From Scheffersomyces stipitis CBS 6054 (Eukaryota > Ascomycota > Pichiomycetes > Serinales > Debaryomycetaceae), in NCBI RefSeq assembly GCF_000209165.1, contig NC_009043.1:744001-808000 (forward strand): a stretch of 64,000 bases of DNA. The letters are read 5' to 3'. Numbering within the stretch: the stretch's first letter is position 1; each line of letters opens with the position of its first letter. Shown piece after piece: positions 8,420-17,095 of this stretch. Both the position numbers and the translations under genes were made by a program. The notes beneath the pieces were generated by a model. That model was not told where the DNA came from and searched no databases. It saw nothing but the letters and a program-made list of their open reading frames with translations.

Positions 8420-10783
8420 TTAGTTCAGAATTCTTGCTTGTCTTCTAGGCTTCTCTATGTTTTCAAAGTCATACAAGCACTTTCTGAGCGGTTTGGGTGC
8501 AATCTTGAATGTAGATGTGAGCTCGTTGTAAATTTCCTTGAAGTGTGGTGTCTGTGCCAGGAAGTTGGTATCATTACCTGTTCTGTCAAAAAGGAATATA
8601 CTCTCAAGGGTATGGGTATCTGTGTGTTTCTTAGTGAGGTAGTATTCCACAAGAACATCAGTGACTTCAAGCAAGCTAAGAGCGTCTTCTTCTGTCATGT
8701 TCTGAACAAAATTAGTGACCTTTTCTTTGTCAACCTTTTCAATGTCATCCTCTTTGTAGAAGTTAGTCTTCGAAAACGTGTCTATTATATATGTTTCTTG
8801 TATCCACAAGTTCAACACGCTTACAAAGTACCAACCACCGTATTCATAACGAGATAAACCTTTGGAATACTCGAACTTTAATCTGTTGGTTATGGTAGAT
8901 GGAATGTACACTGGGACACCACCCATCATAGAGTAACGTAAAGGAGACAATTGATCCAACTTGTAAAAATGCTTACGGCGATCGTTGTAGATTTCTGCTT
9001 TGTCGTCTCCATCTTGCTTCGAAATTTCAGTCAATTCGAACTTTTCCTTTTTGCTATACTCTTCCGGCAAATTGGCATCTGACTTACTGAGACCGGTGAT
9101 GTCAATATAAATACCGGAGTCGACGTCGACGAATCTGGCATCAATATGGTTATGACCTGAAATCCCTCTGTGATGCATATAGCTGCCAACATCAATTAAG
9201 AATCTACCGTAGCCATCTTCTGGGTTTTCAACAACTAAGGTCTGGTTGAAGTCACGAGCTAAACGAACAAGATCTGCCATTGGCATTTGAATATCGATAT
9301 CAACGTCAAATGGAAACATCAACCCATTCCAATACCATGACAACAATGGACCATGCATTATCCAAGAAATGATACCTTTCTCTTCGGCAAAAGTGTTCCA
9401 TGTCCTCAACAATCTTTCCAATATGATATTTGTTCTAATATTCTTGTCTTGTTGAGTCCAACCTTCTCTATGGTAATTCAAAGCTCCGTTGAAGAACCTC
9501 CAGTCGTAGTGCCAACCCCATTCGTGGTCAAGATTGTCTGGATCTTGGTTGTCGATGACTGGCATTCCGAAATAGACTGGCTCAGAAGTATCGTTGTATT
9601 GAGCACATTCAATCAACCCAGAAAGGTACAGTTTTTCCAGGTGTGAAAGCTCGGGTTTATTTATCAATGCTTCTGCTTGCAGTTCGATGCTTTCAAAATT
9701 GAATGATTTGGCTTCTAAGTGAAACTCTCTGGATGCTCTGGGATTGGATTGCTTCTTGAGTGTGTGGTACATTTTGTAACCCTTATCTTCTGGCTGTAAA
9801 TGAAGGGGAGTGACGGCTTCCTTCAACTTGTTCAACTCATCGATGTGGTTCAACTTGATAACGAAGTCTTCGTCTACTTCTTCAATATTGATATTGTTGC
9901 TGACTAAGTAATTGTCTATCATTTGTGAGCTAGCCAATCTCTGATTAGAGTTCAAGTCTACATCAAATTCGTAGGTACCACCTTTTTTGTCTCCATTTAA
10001 GATTATCACACGATAAGGTTTTGGCAAATGTGTGAGAGCATGCGCTTTAGCTTGGAAAACTCGGAGGTTGTTGACAGAACGGTCTTCGTGTCTGGCATGT
10101 GCATTGATTATGGCTCCTGGTAATTGTTCTTTATACTTAAATCCCAATGCCTTGAGTTCAGACTCTGGAAAATCATTGTTTTCGATACAGAAATATGGGT
10201 CTGGCTGGTTGTTGGTGTTTTCCATCAACCATTCACAGCTAATCCTTTCATCAATAGGTTTGACCAACTCTTTGTTCAACGAAGTCAAGTCCATCCAGTC
10301 TGCCCAGTTGAAAGGTAAAATGGGAGTGTTCAGATACAGATTGGCATCGACCACTCTTGATCCCGCGTCTTTTGTTCTTAAATATTGTGTTCTAAGTTCG
10401 TTTAAATACATGGAAAGTGTGAATCTTGGATCGTAGTATAGTTCCTTCTTGCTAGCCCAGGAGTCGTCATTTTCGTATTTGGCAAGGAAGGGTCTGATAG
10501 GAACATCGATTTGGACTTCCGTGAGTGCTGTGTTAGATACCCAGTATTGGTCTGGGTTCTTCTCGACCTCTTTGAACAAGACTTCTACTGACTTCTCGAA
10601 GGACTTCAGTCTTCTAGGGTAGTTGAATGATGGTTCTTGTGATATGACGAATGCTGGAATTCTATTTTCGGTTACTCTATTGAATGCAAAGTACATCATG
10701 TTGACGATCAACAACGACATAAGAAAGAGCTTCCCTGTCCGGGACACGAGTTTGTTGACCACGAAATTCTTTATTTTGATCAT
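8420..10783 (-). CDS. MNN4: LicD-domain type II membrane protein, Mnn4 family
   Basis: Protein of 787 residues from the ATG at 10783; the frame extends to a TTG at 10816. One membrane anchor lies at residues 18-34, followed by a large lumenal part. The LicD/fukutin-like nucleotidyltransferase region is about residues 460-690, with GPLLSWYWNGLMFPFDVDID around residues 475-497. Its acidic DVDID is the likely metal-binding cluster. Mnn4 is needed for mannosylphosphate addition to cell-wall N- and O-glycans in the Golgi. It lacks the long Lys/Glu repeat tail of S. cerevisiae Mnn4. CTG-clade species carry several Mnn4-like paralogs, so the exact orthologue is uncertain. Confidence 0.8.
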   Translation of the reverse strand: MIKIKNFVVNKLVSRTGKLFLMSLLIVNMMYFAFNRVTENRIPAFVISQEPSFNYPRRLKSFEKSVEVLFKEVEKNPDQYWVSNTALTEVQIDVPIRPFLAKYENDDSWASKKELYYDPRFTLSMYLNELRTQYLRTKDAGSRVVDANLYLNTPILPFNWADWMDLTSLNKELVKPIDERISCEWLMENTNNQPDPYFCIENNDFPESELKALGFKYKEQLPGAIINAHARHEDRSVNNLRVFQAKAHALTHLPKPYRVIILNGDKKGGTYEFDVDLNSNQRLASSQMIDNYLVSNNINIEEVDEDFVIKLNHIDELNKLKEAVTPLHLQPEDKGYKMYHTLKKQSNPRASREFHLEAKSFNFESIELQAEALINKPELSHLEKLYLSGLIECAQYNDTSEPVYFGMPVIDNQDPDNLDHEWGWHYDWRFFNGALNYHREGWTQQDKNIRTNIILERLLRTWNTFAEEKGIISWIMHGPLLSWYWNGLMFPFDVDIDIQMPMADLVRLARDFNQTLVVENPEDGYGRFLIDVGSYMHHRGISGHNHIDARFVDVDSGIYIDITGLSKSDANLPEEYSKKEKFELTEISKQDGDDKAEIYNDRRKHFYKLDQLSPLRYSMMGGVPVYIPSTITNRLKFEYSKGLSRYEYGGWYFVSVLNLWIQETYIIDTFSKTNFYKEDDIEKVDKEKVTNFVQNMTEEDALSLLEVTDVLVEYYLTKKHTDTHTLESIFLFDRTGNDTNFLAQTPHFKEIYNELTSTFKIAPKPLRKCLYDFENIEKPRRQARILN

Positions 10784-11110
10784 GGCAAGATGTGTGAGAT
10801 TATGATAAATGAACAAGACAAATATTGAAAGCGATGATGAATGTTTGGACTAGGCGATTACGTGGAAAATGAATATAAAAAAAGGATGCAGAAATGATGG
10901 GAGTACCTGAGGAGGAAGAAAATCGTTTAATTAATAAAGAAAACATTCATCCGTCTCTTGAAAGAGCTGAGCGGTTAAAAATATAACAACTATTTTTTCT
11001 TTACCAAGAAAAATTATTGATGATATTATCGTAATTTTCTGAATAAGGTTTGAGCATACAGCTAACACAAACAAAATTTATAAAAAGAATATGCCCCTAC
11101 AGCAGATTAC

Positions 11111-11137
11111 TACACAATGCTACACAATGCTACACAG
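11111..11137. repeat. Short tandem direct repeat TACACAATGC
   Basis: Two exact copies of TACACAATGC at 11111-11120 and 11121-11130, followed by a partial copy (TACACAG). It lies in the divergent promoter region. No function is apparent. Confidence 0.8.
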
Positions 11138-12165
11138 TAATTATACCATTTATATTTGGCGTCCTACAAGGTTGCTAACTTTGTAACTGCGATCTTGGTG
11201 TCTGTTGCTCATAAATTTTTCTACTGGAAAATAGGGCGCCCCATCGGTACACGAAAATGTGCAGTTGCTTTTTTCCTGTGTTTTGAGACGCAAATATCAG
11301 CCAGCTGGGAAGAAATCTATTGGTTAGCTGTACAAAAATGCCAGCCACACAACTTTGCAAAGCTCTGCTCGAGTCAATCAGATGCTGCTGGGGCGGACGA
11401 CTAATCAGCCCTGATCGAACTTAGCTAGATTGTGTTCCTTTAGACAATGGCCTCTCCTTCCTGGTTTTGAGCCCTCAGGTTTTACTGTGGGTCTGGTAGA
11501 ATTTTCTTCACGAGCTGCAGGTTGCCCTGTAGATTGATCACACGACCTTAATCTATACCGGATCCTGTGAACATTCACGCGACTTCTTTCCTATACCAGG
11601 TCTGATTAAAGTTCATCTCTATGGGCCAGAAGAGATTCCCCCACAGTGACAGAACGCGCTAAACTTGGAGCCATTAAAGGTTTCGGAGCCGCTTCCACTG
11701 CGTAGAGTTTTCTCTGGTTTTCTCCTTCTCTCAGCGCGTACAAGTCTTCCGTGGGCGCAACTGTTCATGCGCATGTTGTCGACGATAATTTCCACAGATA
11801 AGTGATATTTTTCCAAAAAAATTCATCCTCCGTTATCGCTAATTCCGCCCATGACAAACTTGCAGGATCCTAGACTAAAACGGCATTAGCGCAGCCTGAA
11901 TCGTCGATCTCAGACTCACAGTGCACACCTCAGCAGAGCAGCTCTTTGCCCCTAGTCTAGCCGACACCAATTGCTACAGTCAAGATGGCCGTTGAAAAAT
12001 AGTCCTGGGCGCTTTCGGTACAAGTAAACCGTTTTGAAGCCGTTGGCAAGTCCGGAGGTGAACACGAAAACGGAGAGCCAGATAAGACATCTGTACAAAA
12101 GTACGCAATGTAGAATTTATTCAGAATAATTATATTATTTTCACTTGTTTATGGGTCCAATAGCC

Positions 12166-12267
12166 ATGTTTGACTTTCCATACTACAGCTGCATAACTCC
12201 TTGCTCTATTTCAGCTCTATTTCCAGTATCCCACGCCACTATAATCTCGATTCTAAACCTACAATAG
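12166..12267 (+). other. Upstream ORF before the 12286 membrane-protein gene
   Basis: An ATG opens a 33-codon frame that closes with TAG at 12265-12267, 18 bases before the ATG of the next gene. If it is in the transcript it could limit translation of that gene. The encoded peptide has no recognised relative. Confidence 0.3.
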
Positions 12268-12285
12268 CTTACCATACATTCCTGT

Positions 12286-13350
12286 ATGTCGACTCATTTT
12301 ACGCGTGACTTTTTGCAGGTGATTCGTGGGCCGATATGTAATCTTGAAATGTTGAACCTAAACATCCTGAAACGACATCCAAAAGACCAACTACAGCTGG
12401 CTGGGAATATGAGTGCGGATGGGGACTTCGATATTGACCATCGCGACATATTTCAGAACTTGGATGTTAGCCTTCTAGAGCTTTTACATCGTCGTAGAGT
12501 GACGGAGCGTTTTCTAAACGCTTCGCCCGACGAGAGAATCGCTATACTCAACGAAGAGATGGACACTCTTGGCCAGGAAATTGATGATACTTTAATAGAG
12601 AGGCATAATCTCTACACTGAACAAAGAGGTCACGTCCACAACTCAGTGTTTCGGTGGGTCTGGATCGGTATTCCTCTTCCAGTCTTCAGATCTCGCAACT
12701 TTTATAGAAATTATAGTATGAGACGCATGTTGACCGTGTTGGCCGCATTTGTTACTGCTCTATGGCAGCGTTTCGTTCGTATGGTGCTGTTGGTTGCGTT
12801 TGGCTTTGCACTTTTCAATTATGTGCCTAATCTATTCCGAATGGTGCTTGTTATCGGAAACCAAATCACATTTTCCGAAAACTTCTTAAGAGATGCTTTG
12901 ACTTATATATTCCGTGACAACACAGCAATGATGGAACGTCACCTTCTCATCTTGAAGAGCAATTACGATTTGTCCGCTGGAATTGCTGGCGACAGCTCCG
13001 TGTTTAACACCACCTACTCATTGGCATACAATATTACCTGTAGATACCTAATGAGTTTCTTCATTGATTTCGGAGAGGACACCGCTGTGTATATTGACAA
13101 CAAATCGTTGGTGTTCAAGTTTGGTGATGTAATTAACAGCTGCTTCCCGGTGTTGACGAGCCATCCCTGGTATGGGACCTTTGTCACCGTCTCGGTGTAT
13201 ATGTTGTACTCTGTAGTGGGAATCCTCATCTGTGTGAACATCAACTGGTTCTACGCAGCCAACATTCTCAACCGTATCCTGAGATACAGACGGTTTTACT
13301 TTAGCTTGGCCAAGATCGTGTGGAAGAGCTTGTTTTCGGAAGTCTTATAG
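12286..13350 (+). CDS. Unrecognised membrane protein
   Basis: I do not recognise a family. The frame gives 354 residues. The N-terminal 125 are hydrophilic and partly helical, with DERIAILNEEMDTLGQEIDD around residue 85. Then comes a hydrophobic stretch near residues 148-185, a long mixed region, and a second strongly hydrophobic segment near residues 303-322. The C-terminus is basic. Several in-frame CTG codons and a flat codon choice suggest low expression. Later Met codons, such as the one opening MSADGDFD at 12409, are possible starts, and the first ATG lies inside a GTATGT donor-like hexamer. I believe it is a real gene from its length and composition, not from homology. Confidence 0.6.
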   Translation: MSTHFTRDFLQVIRGPICNLEMLNLNILKRHPKDQLQLAGNMSADGDFDIDHRDIFQNLDVSLLELLHRRRVTERFLNASPDERIAILNEEMDTLGQEIDDTLIERHNLYTEQRGHVHNSVFRWVWIGIPLPVFRSRNFYRNYSMRRMLTVLAAFVTALWQRFVRMVLLVAFGFALFNYVPNLFRMVLVIGNQITFSENFLRDALTYIFRDNTAMMERHLLILKSNYDLSAGIAGDSSVFNTTYSLAYNITCRYLMSFFIDFGEDTAVYIDNKSLVFKFGDVINSCFPVLTSHPWYGTFVTVSVYMLYSVVGILICVNINWFYAANILNRILRYRRFYFSLAKIVWKSLFSEVL

Positions 13351-13665
13351 CTTCTTAAGATTGCTTCGCATTTGCTATCTTGCATAGTCACATTTTGCTT
13401 GACATCATGATCTCTGGAAGATCTTGTTAATGACATTTTTACGACAAAATTAATTAGAGTATAATAGTTAATTTATAAATGACTATTATCAGTAGTCTGC
13501 TATTTGAGGAATTTTTTTTGTGTTTTATGAGAAATCGTTGCAAAATGTTTAATTTTGCACCCAATTCACAATAACTTACATTTGTGGAAAACTAGTAGTG
13601 ATTGAATTAGGAGTACACTAGAAAACCATTTATGAAATGTTGATAAACTGCTTATGCTACGAAGT
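13351..13665. other. Convergent 3' spacer
   Basis: AT-rich spacer between the membrane-protein gene and the PX-domain gene, with T-runs near 13507-13524. Nothing else is seen. Confidence 0.5.
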
Positions 13666-16452
13666 CTATATTTTAAGATTTGTCAATAATGTCGAAAGTT
13701 GGGACTTCACTGAATCGTCTAATTTGTCCAATTCAGAAGTGCCGTAGTCGACCAAGTTCTTCTCCAAATCGAAAAGCTTCTGTTTGAGAACCCTTTCATT
13801 GCTATGATCGCCCAAATCCTCTTCAGCATTCAAGTGATTGAATTCTTCCACGTCTTCAAGGTCGATTCCAAGCCCCTTTGTATTGAATTCTCCATATAAT
13901 TGGTTATTGACTTCTTCCCACTTCGAATCAATTTTATCTTGTGCTGTTTCATCGCCCGTACTAGCCTGAACCTCCAAAAATTCTTTGAATAATTTCCTAC
14001 GGAGAATCGTTCTTTCGGCTCTAGAATTCAACTGTTTAAGGAAAAGCTCCTCATCAATTCCTAAATTGGCCGACGAAAGATTTAGCTTCACAGTCTCCTC
14101 ATCAAAAAACTTAATTCGGAGGGCTACAAGAAATTTTTCTATCCAAAGAACAAGCCCTTTGAATAAATGTTCGTCATCTTTGACATACAACGTGTGAATG
14201 AACTTCCAGAGCACATCCTCATGTTTGTCGAAAAGCGATTTTAATCTGTCGAAAACTTCGAACGAGTTTAAATAGTAAATCTCTTGATTGTTGATAATAC
14301 TGAGTTCTTTCATGAGATCGTCCATGAATTTCTGGAAGTCCCTGAAAACTACATGAATATCTGCTTTGGTAAATATTCTCATCATCGGCTGGTAAAACAC
14401 CATTAAGAAGTTCTTGATGAGTTTTGTCAACTCTGGCTCTTTCCATAGCTGCTTGAAAAGATCAGCATCCTTTTTTCTTATTTGAACCTGCCAGTATTGC
14501 TTCAAATTTAGGTACAAAGCAGAATCTACTACATTCTTATGTTCTGCCAACTGGTCGTATGACATTTGGGACTTAACAATCTGGCTATACTTGTATTTGT
14601 CTTCAATTGTTCTCAACGGAGGTTTAATGAGATCAGTGGATAAAACAGTTAGCAAAAGATCCTGAGACTTCTCATAAGACTCCCTCTTTATTGCATCAAC
14701 TACAGCATAGTCCACATCAGTATACCTTTCAATTCTTTCAAGGAATATCTCGTACTCCGAATCAAGCTTCTCTTCTCGAAGTAATTTCAACTCAGTTTCG
14801 TAGCTACTCAAACTTTCATCCAACAACATCACAAATATCATTGAGAGTAGATTTCTGGAGCCGGACTTTTTTGCGATCTCTTTGAGCTCTTCTTCATCCT
14901 TGGATCCCCAACTAGGAATGGACACAGTAGGGATATTCACAAGTAAGAGGTCTACTATTCTTGAAACTATCTTCAACGGATTGGTAAATCTCAAGATTCC
15001 ATAAACCAAGTTATATGGGAATAGTCTGTGGAATTTGCGACATCTATTCAACCAATCATTGGAATTGTCTTGACTCAAGAATACTTGGTATAAGGTTGCA
15101 GCTGCCTCAAGCTTACACCATTCATTAAGAGTTTTCAAAAACGGAGTCTGTTTCTTGATATCAGACGATTTGCCTATTTGATCGAATATACCAGAAAGAG
15201 TGCTCGGATTCATGATGATGTCTTTCTTCAAAGATTCAAAGTCTTTTGTAAGATTTACAATGACTTTGGCTGTCTGCTTTTGAAACTCCACCTGGGTTTT
15301 CAACATGGTCCTTTCATGTTCAATTCTGTTTTTGTGATCCTCAAGTTCAACTTCAGAGAGTTGACGGTAGTTAAAACTGCCGTGGTCAATGAAATCTAGA
15401 AATATATCGGAATGTACGATTTCAGGATACTTACTAAGAGTTCTTAAATAGCCTCTTAACGAAAGCCTGAGTTTTTCTCTTACTAATTTTGTTGTTTTTG
15501 AAGAGCCATTTACAGTACTAGATAACGATGCCAACTCTGATTCAGTGTCTTTCTCGTGCGCAATATCATTGTACCCGTTGTCGTTACTGAATTTTCGAGG
15601 TAATTCTGAAACCTCAGTAGACATTACGCCTGGCAAGTGTCGCTTGAGTTTGCTTTCCAAAGTCTTGAATTCATGATAATGGCGTGCTATAAAATGGCTC
15701 TTATACTGAAAATTTCCATCAACTGACTCTCTGGTGGTGACCTGTATCACAAATTCGTAATGGTGTCGAGGGGCCAGAGGTCTAGAGGAGGTCACAAATC
15801 TCATTGGGCTCCAAGAAGAAATACTGTTTGACGGAGTTCCTGCTACAGCTGCGCCAGTTCTTCTTAGAGCAACGATATTGATACTCAAGTTATGGTGAAA
15901 CTTTTTCATATCGTGTTTATCAATATCGTCTACACACAACGCGTCGTCATTCAAATTGGCCAGAAACTTATCCATTTTGCCAGTATCCAGAGGCTTCAAA
16001 TGGCTTTCATTGAGGTAGGTGAGTTCCTTATTGGTGATAATGACAGAATTGTAGAACAACAACATTCCAGAAAGGAATTTCTTGTTGACTTGTCGTCTTT
16101 TAGTTGCATTTGTTTGCCTTTCCTCAGAGCTACTGATGTTCTTGCTATTGAAACTCTCAACGAAGGGCTGGACTGTTTCCTGCCAGAAGGCACGTTGGAC
16201 ATTGTCTGAATTCGAAGCGATGAATGGGAATTGAGCAACAAAATTGCGCATATAGAAAGTTGACAAAGGTAAAACATCAAATCCTGACTTTTTGAGGGTC
16301 GTCTTGAACGGAAATCCCACCAACTCACAAACGTCTGCTCGTGAGAAAGTGTGGAGTTCATCAGAGAGCCGATATTCAAGAAGATACTTCTTGAGGAAAT
16401 GCTCCTGCGCCGGAGTTAGGCCGTCAAGAAAGTCGTTTGAGGTGTTCTTCAT
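13666..16452 (-). CDS. PX-domain protein with PX-associated domains, Ypr097w-like
   Basis: Protein of 928 residues. An N-terminal PX-associated helical domain spans about residues 8-160, with LTPAQEHFLKKYLLEYRLSD near the start. The PX domain is about residues 228-365, with the basic HFIARHYHEFKTLESKLKRH stretch and FLDFIDHG at its end. A long helical C-terminal region (DUF3818-like) follows, with a coiled-coil stretch near 365-400. This architecture is that of S. cerevisiae Ypr097w, which binds phosphoinositides and has been linked to ergosterol and lipid droplets. It shares an upstream region with NOG2. The ATG at 16452 is well placed. Confidence 0.85.
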   Translation of the reverse strand: MKNTSNDFLDGLTPAQEHFLKKYLLEYRLSDELHTFSRADVCELVGFPFKTTLKKSGFDVLPLSTFYMRNFVAQFPFIASNSDNVQRAFWQETVQPFVESFNSKNISSSEERQTNATKRRQVNKKFLSGMLLFYNSVIITNKELTYLNESHLKPLDTGKMDKFLANLNDDALCVDDIDKHDMKKFHHNLSINIVALRRTGAAVAGTPSNSISSWSPMRFVTSSRPLAPRHHYEFVIQVTTRESVDGNFQYKSHFIARHYHEFKTLESKLKRHLPGVMSTEVSELPRKFSNDNGYNDIAHEKDTESELASLSSTVNGSSKTTKLVREKLRLSLRGYLRTLSKYPEIVHSDIFLDFIDHGSFNYRQLSEVELEDHKNRIEHERTMLKTQVEFQKQTAKVIVNLTKDFESLKKDIIMNPSTLSGIFDQIGKSSDIKKQTPFLKTLNEWCKLEAAATLYQVFLSQDNSNDWLNRCRKFHRLFPYNLVYGILRFTNPLKIVSRIVDLLLVNIPTVSIPSWGSKDEEELKEIAKKSGSRNLLSMIFVMLLDESLSSYETELKLLREEKLDSEYEIFLERIERYTDVDYAVVDAIKRESYEKSQDLLLTVLSTDLIKPPLRTIEDKYKYSQIVKSQMSYDQLAEHKNVVDSALYLNLKQYWQVQIRKKDADLFKQLWKEPELTKLIKNFLMVFYQPMMRIFTKADIHVVFRDFQKFMDDLMKELSIINNQEIYYLNSFEVFDRLKSLFDKHEDVLWKFIHTLYVKDDEHLFKGLVLWIEKFLVALRIKFFDEETVKLNLSSANLGIDEELFLKQLNSRAERTILRRKLFKEFLEVQASTGDETAQDKIDSKWEEVNNQLYGEFNTKGLGIDLEDVEEFNHLNAEEDLGDHSNERVLKQKLFDLEKNLVDYGTSELDKLDDSVKSQLSTLLTNLKI

Positions 16453-17095
16453 AAAGATGCCGAGCTGTAAGCAAGAAAATACTTCTCGATGAAAAGTAGA
16501 TTTGAAATGTAGGAAGCTACTGAAGCTTTATCTTTATACTATAGCTGAATCTTTTTGGAATCGGGTGTATATACAGGTCTCTATATACGGCTGATTTTCC
16601 GTAGATAAAGTCTATTCTTCTTTCAAGTTTAAAGAAGAAGTCAATATATAAATCAAATAGTAAAACAGGTGGTTTTATCTGGGAGCTAATTTTACCGTTG
16701 GTATGTCCCGGCAACGGCATAATACGCAAAAACATCCAATAATCTTCTCTATGGGCAATGTCCAGCTTGTTGAACCCAAATAAGATCCTGCATAGTTTGC
16801 ATCATATTATAAGAATGGCATGTGATCGCAGTCACGCACCATACCTGATTAGATCTGATTTCTGTCTAGAAAGTGCCAACAGCAAACGCGACATTGCACG
16901 ACATTGTGTAGCTTTATATCATTTTGCAGGTTGGCGTTTGCACATTAATTTTTTTTTGTATGAAGAGATGCCTGGCAGAAATTTTCCATTTCGAGCTACC
17001 TTAGTTAATACTTCTAGTACTTTTCTTTTCAGTTCAGTTTTAACTCCTTTTTTTTGGTACTTCTCTCTGGCCAAATAATCCACATTTCAACAGCA
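16453..17095. other. Divergent promoter of the PX-domain gene and NOG2
   Basis: 643 bases with AT-rich blocks and a T-run shortly before the NOG2 start. I could not find a convincing pair of PAC and RRPE ribosome-biogenesis elements. No gene is seen. Confidence 0.45.

Larger units (their letters stand above)
10784..12285. other. Divergent intergenic region of 1.5 kb
   Basis: Shared upstream region of the MNN4-like gene (-) and the membrane-protein gene (+). It holds a 10-base direct repeat at 11111-11137, a stop-interrupted protein-like frame at 11985-12113, and a 33-codon upstream frame at 12166-12267. The left third is AT-rich; from about 11380 it is more GC-rich. Confidence 0.5.

Noticed and set aside
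11156..11404. 82-codon frame in the MNN4-like upstream region
   Set aside because: It starts with TTG, not ATG, and shows no homology.
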